Assembly (NCBI GenBank): GCA_030631665.1 | Contig: DAOVKU010000004.1 | Coordinates: 1-34,276 of the forward strand | DNA from: Candidatus Omnitrophota bacterium | Lineage (GTDB): Bacteria; Omnitrophota; Gorgyraeia; DAOVKU01 | Length of the DNA stretch: 34,276 nt | Reading direction: 5' to 3' | In this document: positions 15,807 to 22,383 of the stretch, piece after piece | How positions within the stretch are numbered: the stretch's first letter is position 1 | Layout: every line of letters begins with the position of its first letter | Position numbers and translations under genes: made by a program | Notes under the pieces: generated by a model | What the model was told of the DNA's origin: nothing | Database searches by the model: none | The model's input: the letters and a program-made list of their open reading frames with translations, nothing else

Positions 15807-16881
15807 TAAAAAATATATGAAAATGGCTTTGGAGCTTGCTATTAGAAGTGCGGGGTTTACCAGCCCCAATCCTGCTGTGGGTGCAATTGTAGTTAAAAAT
15901 AACAGAGTGATTTCATCTGCTTTTCACCGGAGAGCCGGTTTTCCTCATGCTGAAGCCAAGGCCTTAAAAAAGGCCGGTAAGAGAGCCATGGGTGCCAGGT
16001 TGTATGTTAATTTAGAACCCTGTGTACATTTTGGGAGAACGCCGCCCTGTTGTGATACCATTATAAAAAGCGGAATTAAAGAAACGGTAATTGCTGTGAA
16101 AGATCCCAATCCTTTGAATAACGGAAAAGGAATTCGAAAGCTAAAAAAAGCAGGCATTAAGGTAGTTATGGGAATTCTCAAAGAAGAAGCTGCCGATTTA
16201 AACAAAACATTTTTTAAGTTCATAACTAAAAGAATGCCTTATGTTTTCGTTAAGATAGCTCAGAGCTTAGATGGTAAAATAGCCACCAGCACAGGTGATT
16301 CTAAATGGATAACTTCGGAAAAATCAAGATATTATGTGCAAAAATTAAGGCGGAAAGTTGATGGCCTTTTGGTGGGCGTAAAAACCATTATTAGAGATAA
16401 CCCCCGTCTTACCTGCCGATTAAAGAAGAAAAAAGTTATGACCAAAATCATTATTGACCCAAATTTAAGAACACCTCCCCGTGCAAAGATTTTTAAAGAG
16501 GCAAAAAAAGTTATAATTGTAACTAAAAGAACAAATAAATTTCGGCCCGAGAAGAAAATCTTAGAGAAAAAAGCTGAAATTATAGAGGTGAATTGTCATA
16601 AAAATGGTAAATTAAATTTACGTCAGGCCTTAAAGGAAATTGCAAAACACGATATTGTCAGTCTCATGGTGGAGGGGGGAGGAGAAACAGTTTCATCTTT
16701 TATTAGAGAGGGTTTAGTAGATGAAATGTTTCTTTTTATAGCCCCTAAAATTATCGGTGGTAGATGCGCGCCAACATCTGTCGAAGGAAATGGCGTGGCT
16801 AGAGTAAAAGACGCGCTTTGTTTTGAAAAATTTGAATTTGAGAAAGTAGGGCGCGATTTACTCCTGAAATTAAAATATTAA
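15799..16881 (+). CDS. ribD: bifunctional pyrimidine deaminase/reductase (RibD)
   Basis: Deaminates then reduces the GTP cyclohydrolase II product in riboflavin synthesis. The 360-residue length is normal. The N-terminal deaminase domain (about 1-145) has zinc ligands His50 (in HAEAKAL with proton-shuttle Glu52), Cys75 and Cys84 in PCVHFGRTPPC. The C-terminal reductase domain (about 148-360) has KIAQSLDGKIATSTGDSKWI and MVEGGGETVSSF. Its ATG lies inside the end of the PHP gene, suggesting coupled translation. Confidence 0.96.
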   Translation: MTDKKYMKMALELAIRSAGFTSPNPAVGAIVVKNNRVISSAFHRRAGFPHAEAKALKKAGKRAMGARLYVNLEPCVHFGRTPPCCDTIIKSGIKETVIAVKDPNPLNNGKGIRKLKKAGIKVVMGILKEEAADLNKTFFKFITKRMPYVFVKIAQSLDGKIATSTGDSKWITSEKSRYYVQKLRRKVDGLLVGVKTIIRDNPRLTCRLKKKKVMTKIIIDPNLRTPPRAKIFKEAKKVIIVTKRTNKFRPEKKILEKKAEIIEVNCHKNGKLNLRQALKEIAKHDIVSLMVEGGGETVSSFIREGLVDEMFLFIAPKIIGGRCAPTSVEGNGVARVKDALCFEKFEFEKVGRDLLLKLKY

Positions 16882-16885
16882 AGAA

Positions 16886-17512
16886 ATGTTTACCGGTTTA
16901 ATTGAAAAAACGGCTCAGATAAAAAGCATAAAGAGAAAAAATAACATTTATTTACTTTGTATAAAGATTCTTGACACCGCGGTTGAGACAAAAAAAGGAG
17001 ATAGTGTTTCTGTTAATGGCGTTTGCCTGACTGTGGTGAGTAACAAAAAAGGTATAATATGCTTTGAGATTATGGGCAGGACTTTTAAAAACACCAACCT
17101 TTCTTTTTTAAAGAAGAAAGATATGGTAAATATCGAAAATGCTCTTTCTCTCGGAGAAAAAATAGGGGGGCATTTTGTGCAGGGACATGTCGATAATATG
17201 GTAGGCATAAAAAGTATAAAAAAGAAACCGGATGGTTTAGAATTTACCCTCAGCTTACCTGCGCAAAGTAAACCCTTTATAGTAACTAAGGGCTCAGTTG
17301 CTTTAGATGGCATAAGTTTAACTGTACAGGAAGTTAAAAAAGATGCTTTTAGTGTATATATCATTTCTCATACCCTTAAAACAACCAATCTTGAAAAAAG
17401 AAAGATAGGCCACAAATTAAACTTAGAAATTGACATTCTTGCCAAGTATGCCTGCCCCCAAAATAAACCTTCTTCAATTGATGCCGATTTTCTGAAAAAA
17501 AGTGGATTTTGA
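16886..17512 (+). CDS. ribE: riboflavin synthase alpha subunit
   Basis: Dismutates two lumazines to riboflavin, the last step of the pathway. The 208-residue protein has the duplicated barrel layout. It starts MFTGLIEKTAQI, and each half carries a ligand motif (SVNGVCLTV and ALDGISLTV), with GGHFVQGHVD between them. It begins 4 nt after ribD and closes the riboflavin operon. ribF (FAD synthetase/riboflavin kinase) is not in the window. Confidence 0.96.
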   Translation: MFTGLIEKTAQIKSIKRKNNIYLLCIKILDTAVETKKGDSVSVNGVCLTVVSNKKGIICFEIMGRTFKNTNLSFLKKKDMVNIENALSLGEKIGGHFVQGHVDNMVGIKSIKKKPDGLEFTLSLPAQSKPFIVTKGSVALDGISLTVQEVKKDAFSVYIISHTLKTTNLEKRKIGHKLNLEIDILAKYACPQNKPSSIDADFLKKSGF

Positions 17513-17539
17513 CTACACTTTTTTCTTAACTCACCGTTT

Positions 17540-17629
17540 ATCCATAGGGATAGACCTTACTAATTTCTTTAAAGGAAGGGTCTAATCCACAGGGATAAAC
17601 CTTCCTAATTCCCCCTAAGGAAGGGTTTT
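17540..17629 (+). terminator. two tandem 45-bp hairpin repeats after the riboflavin operon
   Basis: Two similar 45-bp units (17540-17584 and 17585-17629) start ATCCAYAGGGATA and each fold into an imperfect hairpin in which ACCTTCC-like left arms pair with GGAAGGG. The second copy is followed by TTTTAT and could terminate the riboflavin operon. Only two units with no unique spacers are present, so this is not a CRISPR array. Confidence 0.5.
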
Positions 17630-17669
17630 ATAATTGACTCATAGTGTTATAAGTGCTAAACTTAGCAAT

Positions 17670-18587
17670 ATGAAAAGAAATCCATTAAGACGTAAACTGG
17701 ATAGACTTGCGGGAAGATTTTTTCTTTTTACAAGTTTTGCTATTATCAGAATTTTACCTGAAAGGTTATTTTATCATTTTGCGCTTGCCTTGGGAGCTTT
17801 GGCCTATTATATATTAAATAAGCATAGAAGATTGGTTGTGGATAATCTTAAACGCGCTTTTGGGAACAGTAAGACAGAGGCCGAATATCAAAGGATTGCC
17901 AAAGAAGTATTCAGGCAGATTGCGCTTGGCGGTTGCGAAACAGTCATAACAGTTTTATACAAACGCAAGGAACAGATTAAAAGCGAGATAAAGGTTGAAG
18001 GCCTTGAAAATTTGCAGAAAGCTCTAAAGAAAGGGAAGGGCGTTATAGCGCTTTCTGCCCACTTCGGCAGTTTTACTCAGATGTGTATCAGGTTATCGCA
18101 GGAAGATTTTTCTTTTAAAACCGTTATCAGGGACCCTGATGATAAGATGGTGACGGAATCTTTTGTTAAATTGAGAAAAAGATTAAATGTTGAATTTATT
18201 TCAGCCCGGCCGCGTAATGTATGTGTTAAAAACTCGCTTAAATATCTGCACCAAAATGGCGTTTTGTGTTTAATGGCAGATCAGAGTAAGAGCGGGGGTA
18301 TCCTGGTTAAGTTTTTTGGGCAATTAGTTGCTACGGTAGCTGGCCCTGCGGTAATGACCTTGCGGACAGGTGCGCCTATTGTCCCCATTTTTATTATAAG
18401 AGAAGGCAAAGCCAGTCATAAAATTGTCATTCATCCGGCTCTCGAAATTCCTTTAATCGGAGATAATGACAAAGATATTTTTAAAATTAGTCAGAAATTC
18501 ACCAATATTATCGAGGATTATGCCAGACGTTATCCTGAACAGTGGTGGTGGGTCCATCAAAGATGGAAACATGCACCAAAAAATTAG
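17670..18587 (+). CDS. LpxL/HtrB-family lipid A (lysophospholipid) acyltransferase
   Basis: Inner-membrane acyltransferase family that adds secondary acyl chains to lipid A or related lipids. The chosen ATG at 17670 gives 305 residues. The TTG at 17634 would add 12 residues from the hairpin region. An N-terminal hydrophobic segment lies at about 20-50. Family sequence includes KHRRLVVDNLKRAFG, ALSAHFGSFTQM, LMADQS, VKFFGQLVATVAGPAVMTLRTGAPIVP and the WWWVHQRWK end. The catalytic motif HX4(D/E) is altered: His131 is followed at +5 by Thr136 instead of an acid. Activity may be changed or the acceptor different. It supports an outer membrane with acylated glycolipid. Confidence 0.87.
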   Translation: MKRNPLRRKLDRLAGRFFLFTSFAIIRILPERLFYHFALALGALAYYILNKHRRLVVDNLKRAFGNSKTEAEYQRIAKEVFRQIALGGCETVITVLYKRKEQIKSEIKVEGLENLQKALKKGKGVIALSAHFGSFTQMCIRLSQEDFSFKTVIRDPDDKMVTESFVKLRKRLNVEFISARPRNVCVKNSLKYLHQNGVLCLMADQSKSGGILVKFFGQLVATVAGPAVMTLRTGAPIVPIFIIREGKASHKIVIHPALEIPLIGDNDKDIFKISQKFTNIIEDYARRYPEQWWWVHQRWKHAPKN

Positions 18588-18684
18588 GATTCAGTAGTTA
18601 GAATTCAGCATTCAGGCTGTCTGTCCCCACCTCAGGCTAAATATGCGACAGGCATTGATTAATGACTATTTAAAAAATTTGGAA

Positions 18685-18762
18685 CGGGGCGTAGCGCAGT
18701 TTGGCTAGCGCGCCTGCTTCGGGAGTAGGAGGTCGGCGGTTCAAATCCGCCCGCCCCGACCA
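18685..18762 (+). tRNA. tRNA-Pro (anticodon CGG)
   Basis: A full cloverleaf: acceptor CGGGGCG (18685-18691) with CGCCCCG (18752-18758), discriminator A and encoded CCA (18760-18762). The D stem is GCGC/GCGC. The anticodon stem CCTGC/GTAGG has loop TTCGGGA, giving anticodon CGG at 18720-18722. The T stem GGCGG/CCGCC has loop TTCAAAT. Its 3' end is duplicated at 24035-24055 and marks the left edge of a genomic island. Confidence 0.95.
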
Positions 18763-18763
18763 A
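18743..18763 (+). repeat. left attachment repeat (attL) at tRNA-Pro 3' end
   Basis: The 21 bp AAATCCGC...CCGACCAA cover the T loop, T stem, acceptor strand and CCA of tRNA-Pro plus one base. They are repeated without mismatch at 24035-24055. Such tRNA-end duplications are typical of tyrosine-recombinase islands. Confidence 0.85.
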
Positions 18764-18895
18764 TACTTTGGTTTAGCGCGTCCACCTCAGGCAGAAGGTC
18801 GTCCGCCTAAGGCGGACCGCCCCGACCAATGCTTTTGGTTTAGCGCATCCACATCAGACGGTAGGTCGTCCGCCTGAGGCGGACAGCCCTGACCA
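18763..18895 (+). repeat. two tandem degenerate tRNA-Pro-derived repeats (66 and 67 bp)
   Basis: Unit 1 (18763-18828) and unit 2 (18829-18895) each resemble tRNA-Pro from the D loop to CCA. TTTGG...TAGCGC matches the D arm, AGGTC matches the variable region, and CCGCCCCGACCA (unit 1) or CAGCCCTGACCA (unit 2) matches the acceptor/CCA end. The T arm is replaced by the dispersed palindrome TCCGCCTNAGGCGGA. Neither has a 5' acceptor strand or a good anticodon arm, so they are tRNA remnants rather than tRNA genes. Confidence 0.75.
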
Positions 18896-19022
18896 AAAAA
18901 AGTAGATGCCTGCCTGTGGTAGGCAGATATTTCCGGAAGATTTGGAAAAAGCGGAATATTTGGCATAAAAAGAAATAAATGACGATTTTGCCATATTATA
19001 CCTAATACGTATTTTATGATAT

Positions 19023-19136
19023 TGCGGGGCAATTACGGATAGGGAAAAAGAATTGCAGGAAGAATTAGTCACTATTTTGATTGAATTAGCTCTTAGAGAC
19101 TGCATATATAAAGAAAATATGTATTCCATATATTAA
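19023..19136 (+). pseudogene. possible decayed ORF 3' fragment
   Basis: An open frame without a convincing start reads ITDREKELQEELVTILIELALRDC and stops with TAA at 19134-19136, inside the first attC-like hairpin. A stop codon lies 20-30 bp upstream. It may be the tail of an eroded first cassette, or chance. The rest of 18896-19115 shows no gene. Confidence 0.25.
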
Positions 19137-19145
19137 TTGTTATGT
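19116..19145 (+). other. partial attC-like site (attC0), left edge of the cassette array
   Basis: The 30 bp match the right part of the short attC at 22347-22376 with three differences and end in the R' half-site GTTATGT (19139-19145). The left half-site (ATAACAA) is missing, so it is a remnant or serves as the entry edge of the array. Confidence 0.55.
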
Positions 19146-19180
19146 GAAAAAATAATTAAAATAAAAAAGGAGATAAAGAC

Positions 19181-19267
19181 GTGGGTGATAAAGGACAGAA
19201 AGATAAGGATAAAAAAGTAAAGCAATCAAAAGAGAAAAAAGAGAAAAAAAATAAAAAACAAAAATAA
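19181..19267 (+). CDS. 28-aa lysine-rich peptide (cassette A)
   Basis: A GTG start with a strong AAGGAG site (19168-19173) opens a 28-residue protein, MGDKGQKDKDKKVKQ onward, nearly all Lys, Glu, Gln and Asp, with no hydrophobic core. Small proteins of this composition starting MGDK are, from memory, annotated as hypothetical in several bacteria. A nucleic-acid-binding role is only a guess. It is the sole convincing ORF of its cassette. A second in-frame stretch without a start (about 19280-19363, WITVKELRDEVLCLLKEIG) follows and may be a decayed gene. Confidence 0.55.
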   Translation: MGDKGQKDKDKKVKQSKEKKEKKNKKQK

Positions 19268-19391
19268 ACTGTTTAATAAAACAAATTCGTCAAGTGGATT
19301 ACAGTTAAAGAATTAAGAGACGAAGTGCTTTGTTTGCTTAAGGAAATAGGGGTTGTAGTTTAAAAAGTTTAAAGTATGAATGAATAAAAAC

Positions 19392-19470
19392 ACATAACAA
19401 CGCACTACACCTGACCTTTTCCCGCGCCCTATCGGGCTTGGTCAAAGTCAGGTGAGCTTGAATGTTATAG
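19392..19470 (+). other. attC site 1
   Basis: R'' ACATAAC (19392-19398) and R' GTTATAG (19464-19470) flank an imperfect palindrome. The inner arms are CACCTGAC (left) and GTCAGGTG (right), around a variable centre. The 79-bp length and R''-L''-L'-R' layout fit integron attC sites. It ends cassette A. Confidence 0.82.
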
Positions 19471-19484
19471 GATAAAAAATAAAA

Positions 19485-19970
19485 ATGAAAAGAAAAAACA
19501 TTGTTTTAATATTAGTCTTAGCCATAATCACGTTACATATTTACTGCCAAGATATTTTTGCAAAAAATAATATTAACACACATACATTTTATAAGGCCTA
19601 TACAATTAATGTGCCCAATGATAACTATATAATAATCAGTATGCGTAGTTTTGGACCTGATAATTATTTACTGTTAGACATGAAGGCTAATGAAATTTTT
19701 ATATATTCACCCTATAAGGAAAAGGGCTTATTATTAAAAAGAAAACTCACTAAAGAAGAATCTTTTTCAATTCTCGCAATATTTGAATCAAAAGAATATA
19801 TGAATATATCCGAAAGGAACAGTAAAGTAGCCCGTGATGCAACTGAAATTAAAATTACTTCTACAATTAAGAAAAGAGAAAAACGTATTCATCACATAAT
19901 GCCCGATAACAAAATTATTAAAGATATAATAAATTTATACAACGAACTAAACGTTATAGAAAATAAATAA
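19485..19970 (+). CDS. predicted secreted protein of unknown function (cassette B)
   Basis: The 161-residue product starts with basic residues (MKRKN) and a hydrophobic stretch (IVLILVLAIITLHIYC) ending near AFA/AKN-type sequence, consistent with a Sec signal peptide. A lipobox is not convincing. The mature part is mixed alpha/beta with no motif I recognise. The ATG lies 14 nt after the R' half-site of attC 1, and the AGGA of GTTATAGGATA may serve as its ribosome site. A second attC closes the cassette. It may act in the periplasm; nothing more can be read. Confidence 0.75.
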   Translation: MKRKNIVLILVLAIITLHIYCQDIFAKNNINTHTFYKAYTINVPNDNYIIISMRSFGPDNYLLLDMKANEIFIYSPYKEKGLLLKRKLTKEESFSILAIFESKEYMNISERNSKVARDATEIKITSTIKKREKRIHHIMPDNKIIKDIINLYNELNVIENK

Positions 19971-19978
19971 CAATTAAC

Positions 19979-20063
19979 CTATAACAATTCGCTTCACATT
20001 GACCGGAACCTGTGCCCGATTTCATCGGTCACGGATTCCGGCAAGTGAGCTCAAATGTTATGC
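19979..20063 (+). other. attC site 2
   Basis: R'' CTATAAC (19979-19985) and R' GTTATGC (20057-20063) are reverse-complementary at their cores. The arms CTTCACATTGACCGGAA and TTCCGGCAAGTGAG pair with an extra base on one side, as is usual in attC. Length 85 bp. Confidence 0.82.
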
Positions 20064-20096
20064 AATACGTAGCAAAAATAAGCATAAGGAGAAATA

Positions 20097-20837
20097 ATGT
20101 CGATACCTAAGGTTTTTATCTCTTACTCACATGATACCCAAGAACATAAAAAGTGGGTTTTAGATTTAGCTACTCGTTTACGGGGGGGCGGTGTTGACGC
20201 AATCATTGATCAATGGGAACTAAGGCCAGGTGACGATCTGCCTCACTTTGTGGAAACTCACCTGGCTGATTCAGATTATGTAATTATGGTCTGTACGGAT
20301 AGGTATGTTGAAAAAGCAAATAAGGGTGTCGGCGGTGTCGGATATGAAAAGATGATTATTACGGCCGATCTGTTTGCCAATATCGATTCTAACAAAATCA
20401 TTCCTATTATCCGGCAAAGTGGAACTCACAACGTCCCTACATTTCTGAAAACCAAACTATTTGTTGATTTCTCTCATTCAGGTGATTACGAATACAGCTT
20501 CGATGAACTTGTAAGAACCTTCCATGATGCCCCTCTTTTTGAAAAGCCTGCCATCGGCAATAGTCCTTTCATACCGATAGAAGATATTCGACCAGAAAAA
20601 ACAGGCGATGCCCTACGCGAATTAATGGCCATAGTCGTAACCGATTTTGAAGCAGGGTATGATTGGTCAGTCTACAAATCAATTGTCAAAAAAGTTGGAG
20701 TGTCAAGGATAATGCTTGATTCACTTATAATGGAGGCTAAAAAGAAAGGTTTAGTCACTCAAGATTCCGATAAAGATCTCCGTTTAGCTGAAAAAGGCAA
20801 ATTCTATGCGGTCGAACATAAATTAGTGAAAGCATAA
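20097..20837 (+). CDS. TIR/SEFIR-domain protein (cassette C)
   Basis: The 246-residue cytoplasmic protein has an N-terminal TIR-superfamily domain of the SEFIR/TIR_2 type (about 3-140). It shows KVFISYSHDTQEHKKWVLDL, DQWELRPGDDLPHFVE and DYVIMVCTDRYV. Glu84 in GYEKMI is a candidate for the acidic residue used by NAD-cleaving TIR domains, but this is not certain in the SEFIR branch. The C-terminal 80 residues (VTDFEAGYDWSVYKSIV to the end) look like a helical winged-helix-type region. Bacterial TIR proteins often act in anti-phage signalling by NAD+ depletion. AAGGAG precedes the ATG. The stop codon sits inside the R'' of attC 3. Confidence 0.88.
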   Translation: MSIPKVFISYSHDTQEHKKWVLDLATRLRGGGVDAIIDQWELRPGDDLPHFVETHLADSDYVIMVCTDRYVEKANKGVGGVGYEKMIITADLFANIDSNKIIPIIRQSGTHNVPTFLKTKLFVDFSHSGDYEYSFDELVRTFHDAPLFEKPAIGNSPFIPIEDIRPEKTGDALRELMAIVVTDFEAGYDWSVYKSIVKKVGVSRIMLDSLIMEAKKKGLVTQDSDKDLRLAEKGKFYAVEHKLVKA

Positions 20838-20909
20838 CAAAGCGCTGCACCCGACTGTTAGCCGCCGCCTTCGGTGTCGGGCGCTAGCAGGTGAGCTTGA
20901 ATGATATAG
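20832..20909 (+). other. attC site 3
   Basis: R'' GCATAAC (20832-20838) and a degenerate R' GATATAG (20903-20909), with arms GCACCCGAC and GTCGGGCGCTAGCAGGTG. The right side AGGTGAGCTTGAATG is the same as in attC 1. R' lacks the second T of GTT, which could weaken recombination here. Confidence 0.72.
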
Positions 20910-20917
20910 GAGAAAAA

Positions 20918-21511
20918 ATGAAAATATTGAAAGAAATATTAAAGGCATTAAAAGAACTAATCTCAATAATTTTAGGCTTTGCTTTAGTGGCTTTCATTTG
21001 CTGGGGAATTTATCTCATAGCAAATAAAGTGATTTCTGTATTTATAAAACTGGATCCTACTGTTGCTGCCAGTTTAATAGCGGCTTCAGTAACAATTATT
21101 GTGTCTGTTATTTCTGTTTTGTTGGCTAAACTTTTAGAACATAGGTCCGAGATCCGTAAAGAAATGCGTATAAAAAAAATTCCTGCATACACTGACTTAA
21201 TAAATTTTATGTTTCGAGTATCTTTTGCTAAAAAAAGAGGACAAAACCCGCCAACCGAAAAAGAGATACTTGATTTTTTTCAAGGATTCACAGAAAAAAT
21301 TGTTGTATGGGGATCAGATGATGTAATTAATGCTTTTAATGCTTTTCGTACTTTTGCACAAAAAACTCAAACTGCGCAAAGTGAAAATATTTTATTTGTA
21401 GCAGAGACATTATTTTTAACAATAAGAAAAGATCTCGGACATAAAAATAAGGGCTTAACAAAAGGCAAACTCTTAGGGCTTTTTGTAAATGATATTGAAA
21501 AATACCTATAA
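20918..21511 (+). CDS. two-helix membrane protein of unknown function (cassette D)
   Basis: From the ATG at 20918 the product has 197 residues. Two hydrophobic segments (about 14-37 and 48-73) are followed by a basic turn (EHRSEIRKEMRIKKIPAY) and a cytosolic helical domain of about 120 residues. An upstream GTG at 20891 lies inside the attC site and is unlikely. AGGAG, partly formed by the R' half-site of attC 3, gives a good ribosome site 6-7 nt before the ATG. I do not recognise a catalytic motif. Small two-helix membrane proteins are common partners or effectors in defence cassettes, so a membrane-effector role is possible but unproven. Confidence 0.78.
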   Translation: MKILKEILKALKELISIILGFALVAFICWGIYLIANKVISVFIKLDPTVAASLIAASVTIIVSVISVLLAKLLEHRSEIRKEMRIKKIPAYTDLINFMFRVSFAKKRGQNPPTEKEILDFFQGFTEKIVVWGSDDVINAFNAFRTFAQKTQTAQSENILFVAETLFLTIRKDLGHKNKGLTKGKLLGLFVNDIEKYL

Positions 21512-21580
21512 CCAGACAATACATCTGACCTTACTCTGCGGCTGCGCCGTTCCGCAAGGCAGCTGATTTTTGTATTATGT
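21506..21580 (+). other. attC site 4 (degenerate)
   Basis: R'' CTATAAC (21506-21512) and R'-like ATTATGT (21574-21580). The left arm ACATCTGACCTT resembles ACACCCGACCTT of attC 6, the centre is GC-rich (CTGCGGCTGCGCC), and the right arm is AAGGCAGCTGA. The R' core departs from GTT. Confidence 0.62.
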
Positions 21581-21593
21581 GAGAAAAACTAAA

Positions 21594-22328
21594 ATGCCCA
21601 GAGATAAAAAAATTAAGAAAATATTTGAGATAGCCGATGATGGAATCCAAGGAGTAGTGGGCTATTTCTTTTATGTCCTTGCGTGCAAGAATGCAGTCAA
21701 TGCAAATTCCCTTCTGTCAAAACTTCCCGATAAAGTCATTCCAATTACCCATGAATGGTCTCGATACTATAATCCACATGACCTTATTGATATTATGAAT
21801 TCGCTTTTTAATCCATATCATGCCCGCATATGTTTGATTTCAACAATTAGCATATTTGAAGGAGCATTAAAAAATTTTATTGAAAGACTCTTGGATGCAA
21901 ATAAAATTAAACAGTCTCCTAAAAATAGCTATAAGAAAAAACTTGAATGGATATTTCGCGAAGTATTAAAATCTAATTATGGCACAGCCACAATGATAGC
22001 AAGAATACCTGAACTTTGCCTGCATATCGATCATGCCCGACGCATAAGAAATCTATGGATGCATAATAATGGTCTTTTTGATGAGCACTATAAAAAAGAC
22101 GGTATTTTGTTGCCGAAATATTCTCCCATTATTGATGTCTCATATAAAAATAAAAAACCGGTTATAATAAAACCTGAATGGTTTCTTGCTATGTGTCATT
22201 CACACATAGAGTTATTGCACCAAATCCATTACCAACTACAAAAGAAATATTTTGGTCAAAAAAAATCCTATAGCTATAAAGAATTAAAAAAACGTATTGA
22301 GTGGCATAGGCTTTTAACTGGTGTATAA
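21594..22328 (+). CDS. HEPN-like protein (cassette E)
   Basis: The ATG at 21594 gives 244 residues; the TTG at 21570 falls in attC 4. The protein is mainly helical. It carries RNLWMH, an R-x4-H motif (Arg152 to His157) in the context HARRIRNLWMHNNG, which is the hallmark of HEPN RNases. An earlier helix, STISIFEGALKNFIERLL (about 83-100), also fits HEPN-type folds. HEPN proteins cut RNA in toxin-antitoxin, abortive infection and CRISPR-related systems. No cognate nucleotidyltransferase (MNT) is beside it. Neighbours are other cassettes, each expected to act on its own. The assignment rests on the motif and helical pattern, so it needs a profile search. Confidence 0.65.
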   Translation: MPRDKKIKKIFEIADDGIQGVVGYFFYVLACKNAVNANSLLSKLPDKVIPITHEWSRYYNPHDLIDIMNSLFNPYHARICLISTISIFEGALKNFIERLLDANKIKQSPKNSYKKKLEWIFREVLKSNYGTATMIARIPELCLHIDHARRIRNLWMHNNGLFDEHYKKDGILLPKYSPIIDVSYKNKKPVIIKPEWFLAMCHSHIELLHQIHYQLQKKYFGQKKSYSYKELKKRIEWHRLLTGV

Positions 22329-22335
22329 TGAAAAT

Positions 22336-22376
22336 ACATAACAATTAATATGTATTCCACATATTAATTGTTATAC
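22336..22376 (+). other. attC site 5, minimal perfect palindrome
   Basis: R'' ACATAAC and R' GTTATAC are the ends of a perfect 16-bp inverted repeat (22338-22353 with 22359-22374) around a 5-nt loop ATTCC. At 41 bp it is shorter than most attC sites and has no extrahelical bases. A 30-bp near copy lies at 19116-19145. Confidence 0.6.
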
Positions 22377-22383
22377 GAAAAAT

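Noticed and set aside
17540-17629. Two 45-bp repeats considered as a CRISPR fragment
   Set aside because: The units are directly adjacent with no unique spacers, are imperfect copies, and there are no cas genes. They look like tandem terminator hairpins.
18763-18895. Additional tRNA genes after tRNA-Pro
   Set aside because: The tandem units keep CCA and the acceptor 3' strand but lack the 5' acceptor strand, a normal T loop and a regular anticodon arm.
20891-20917. Upstream GTG start for cassette D, and TTG 21570 for cassette E
   Set aside because: Both lie inside attC sites. The downstream ATGs (20918 and 21594) fit cassette boundaries better, and 20918 has a proper ribosome site.
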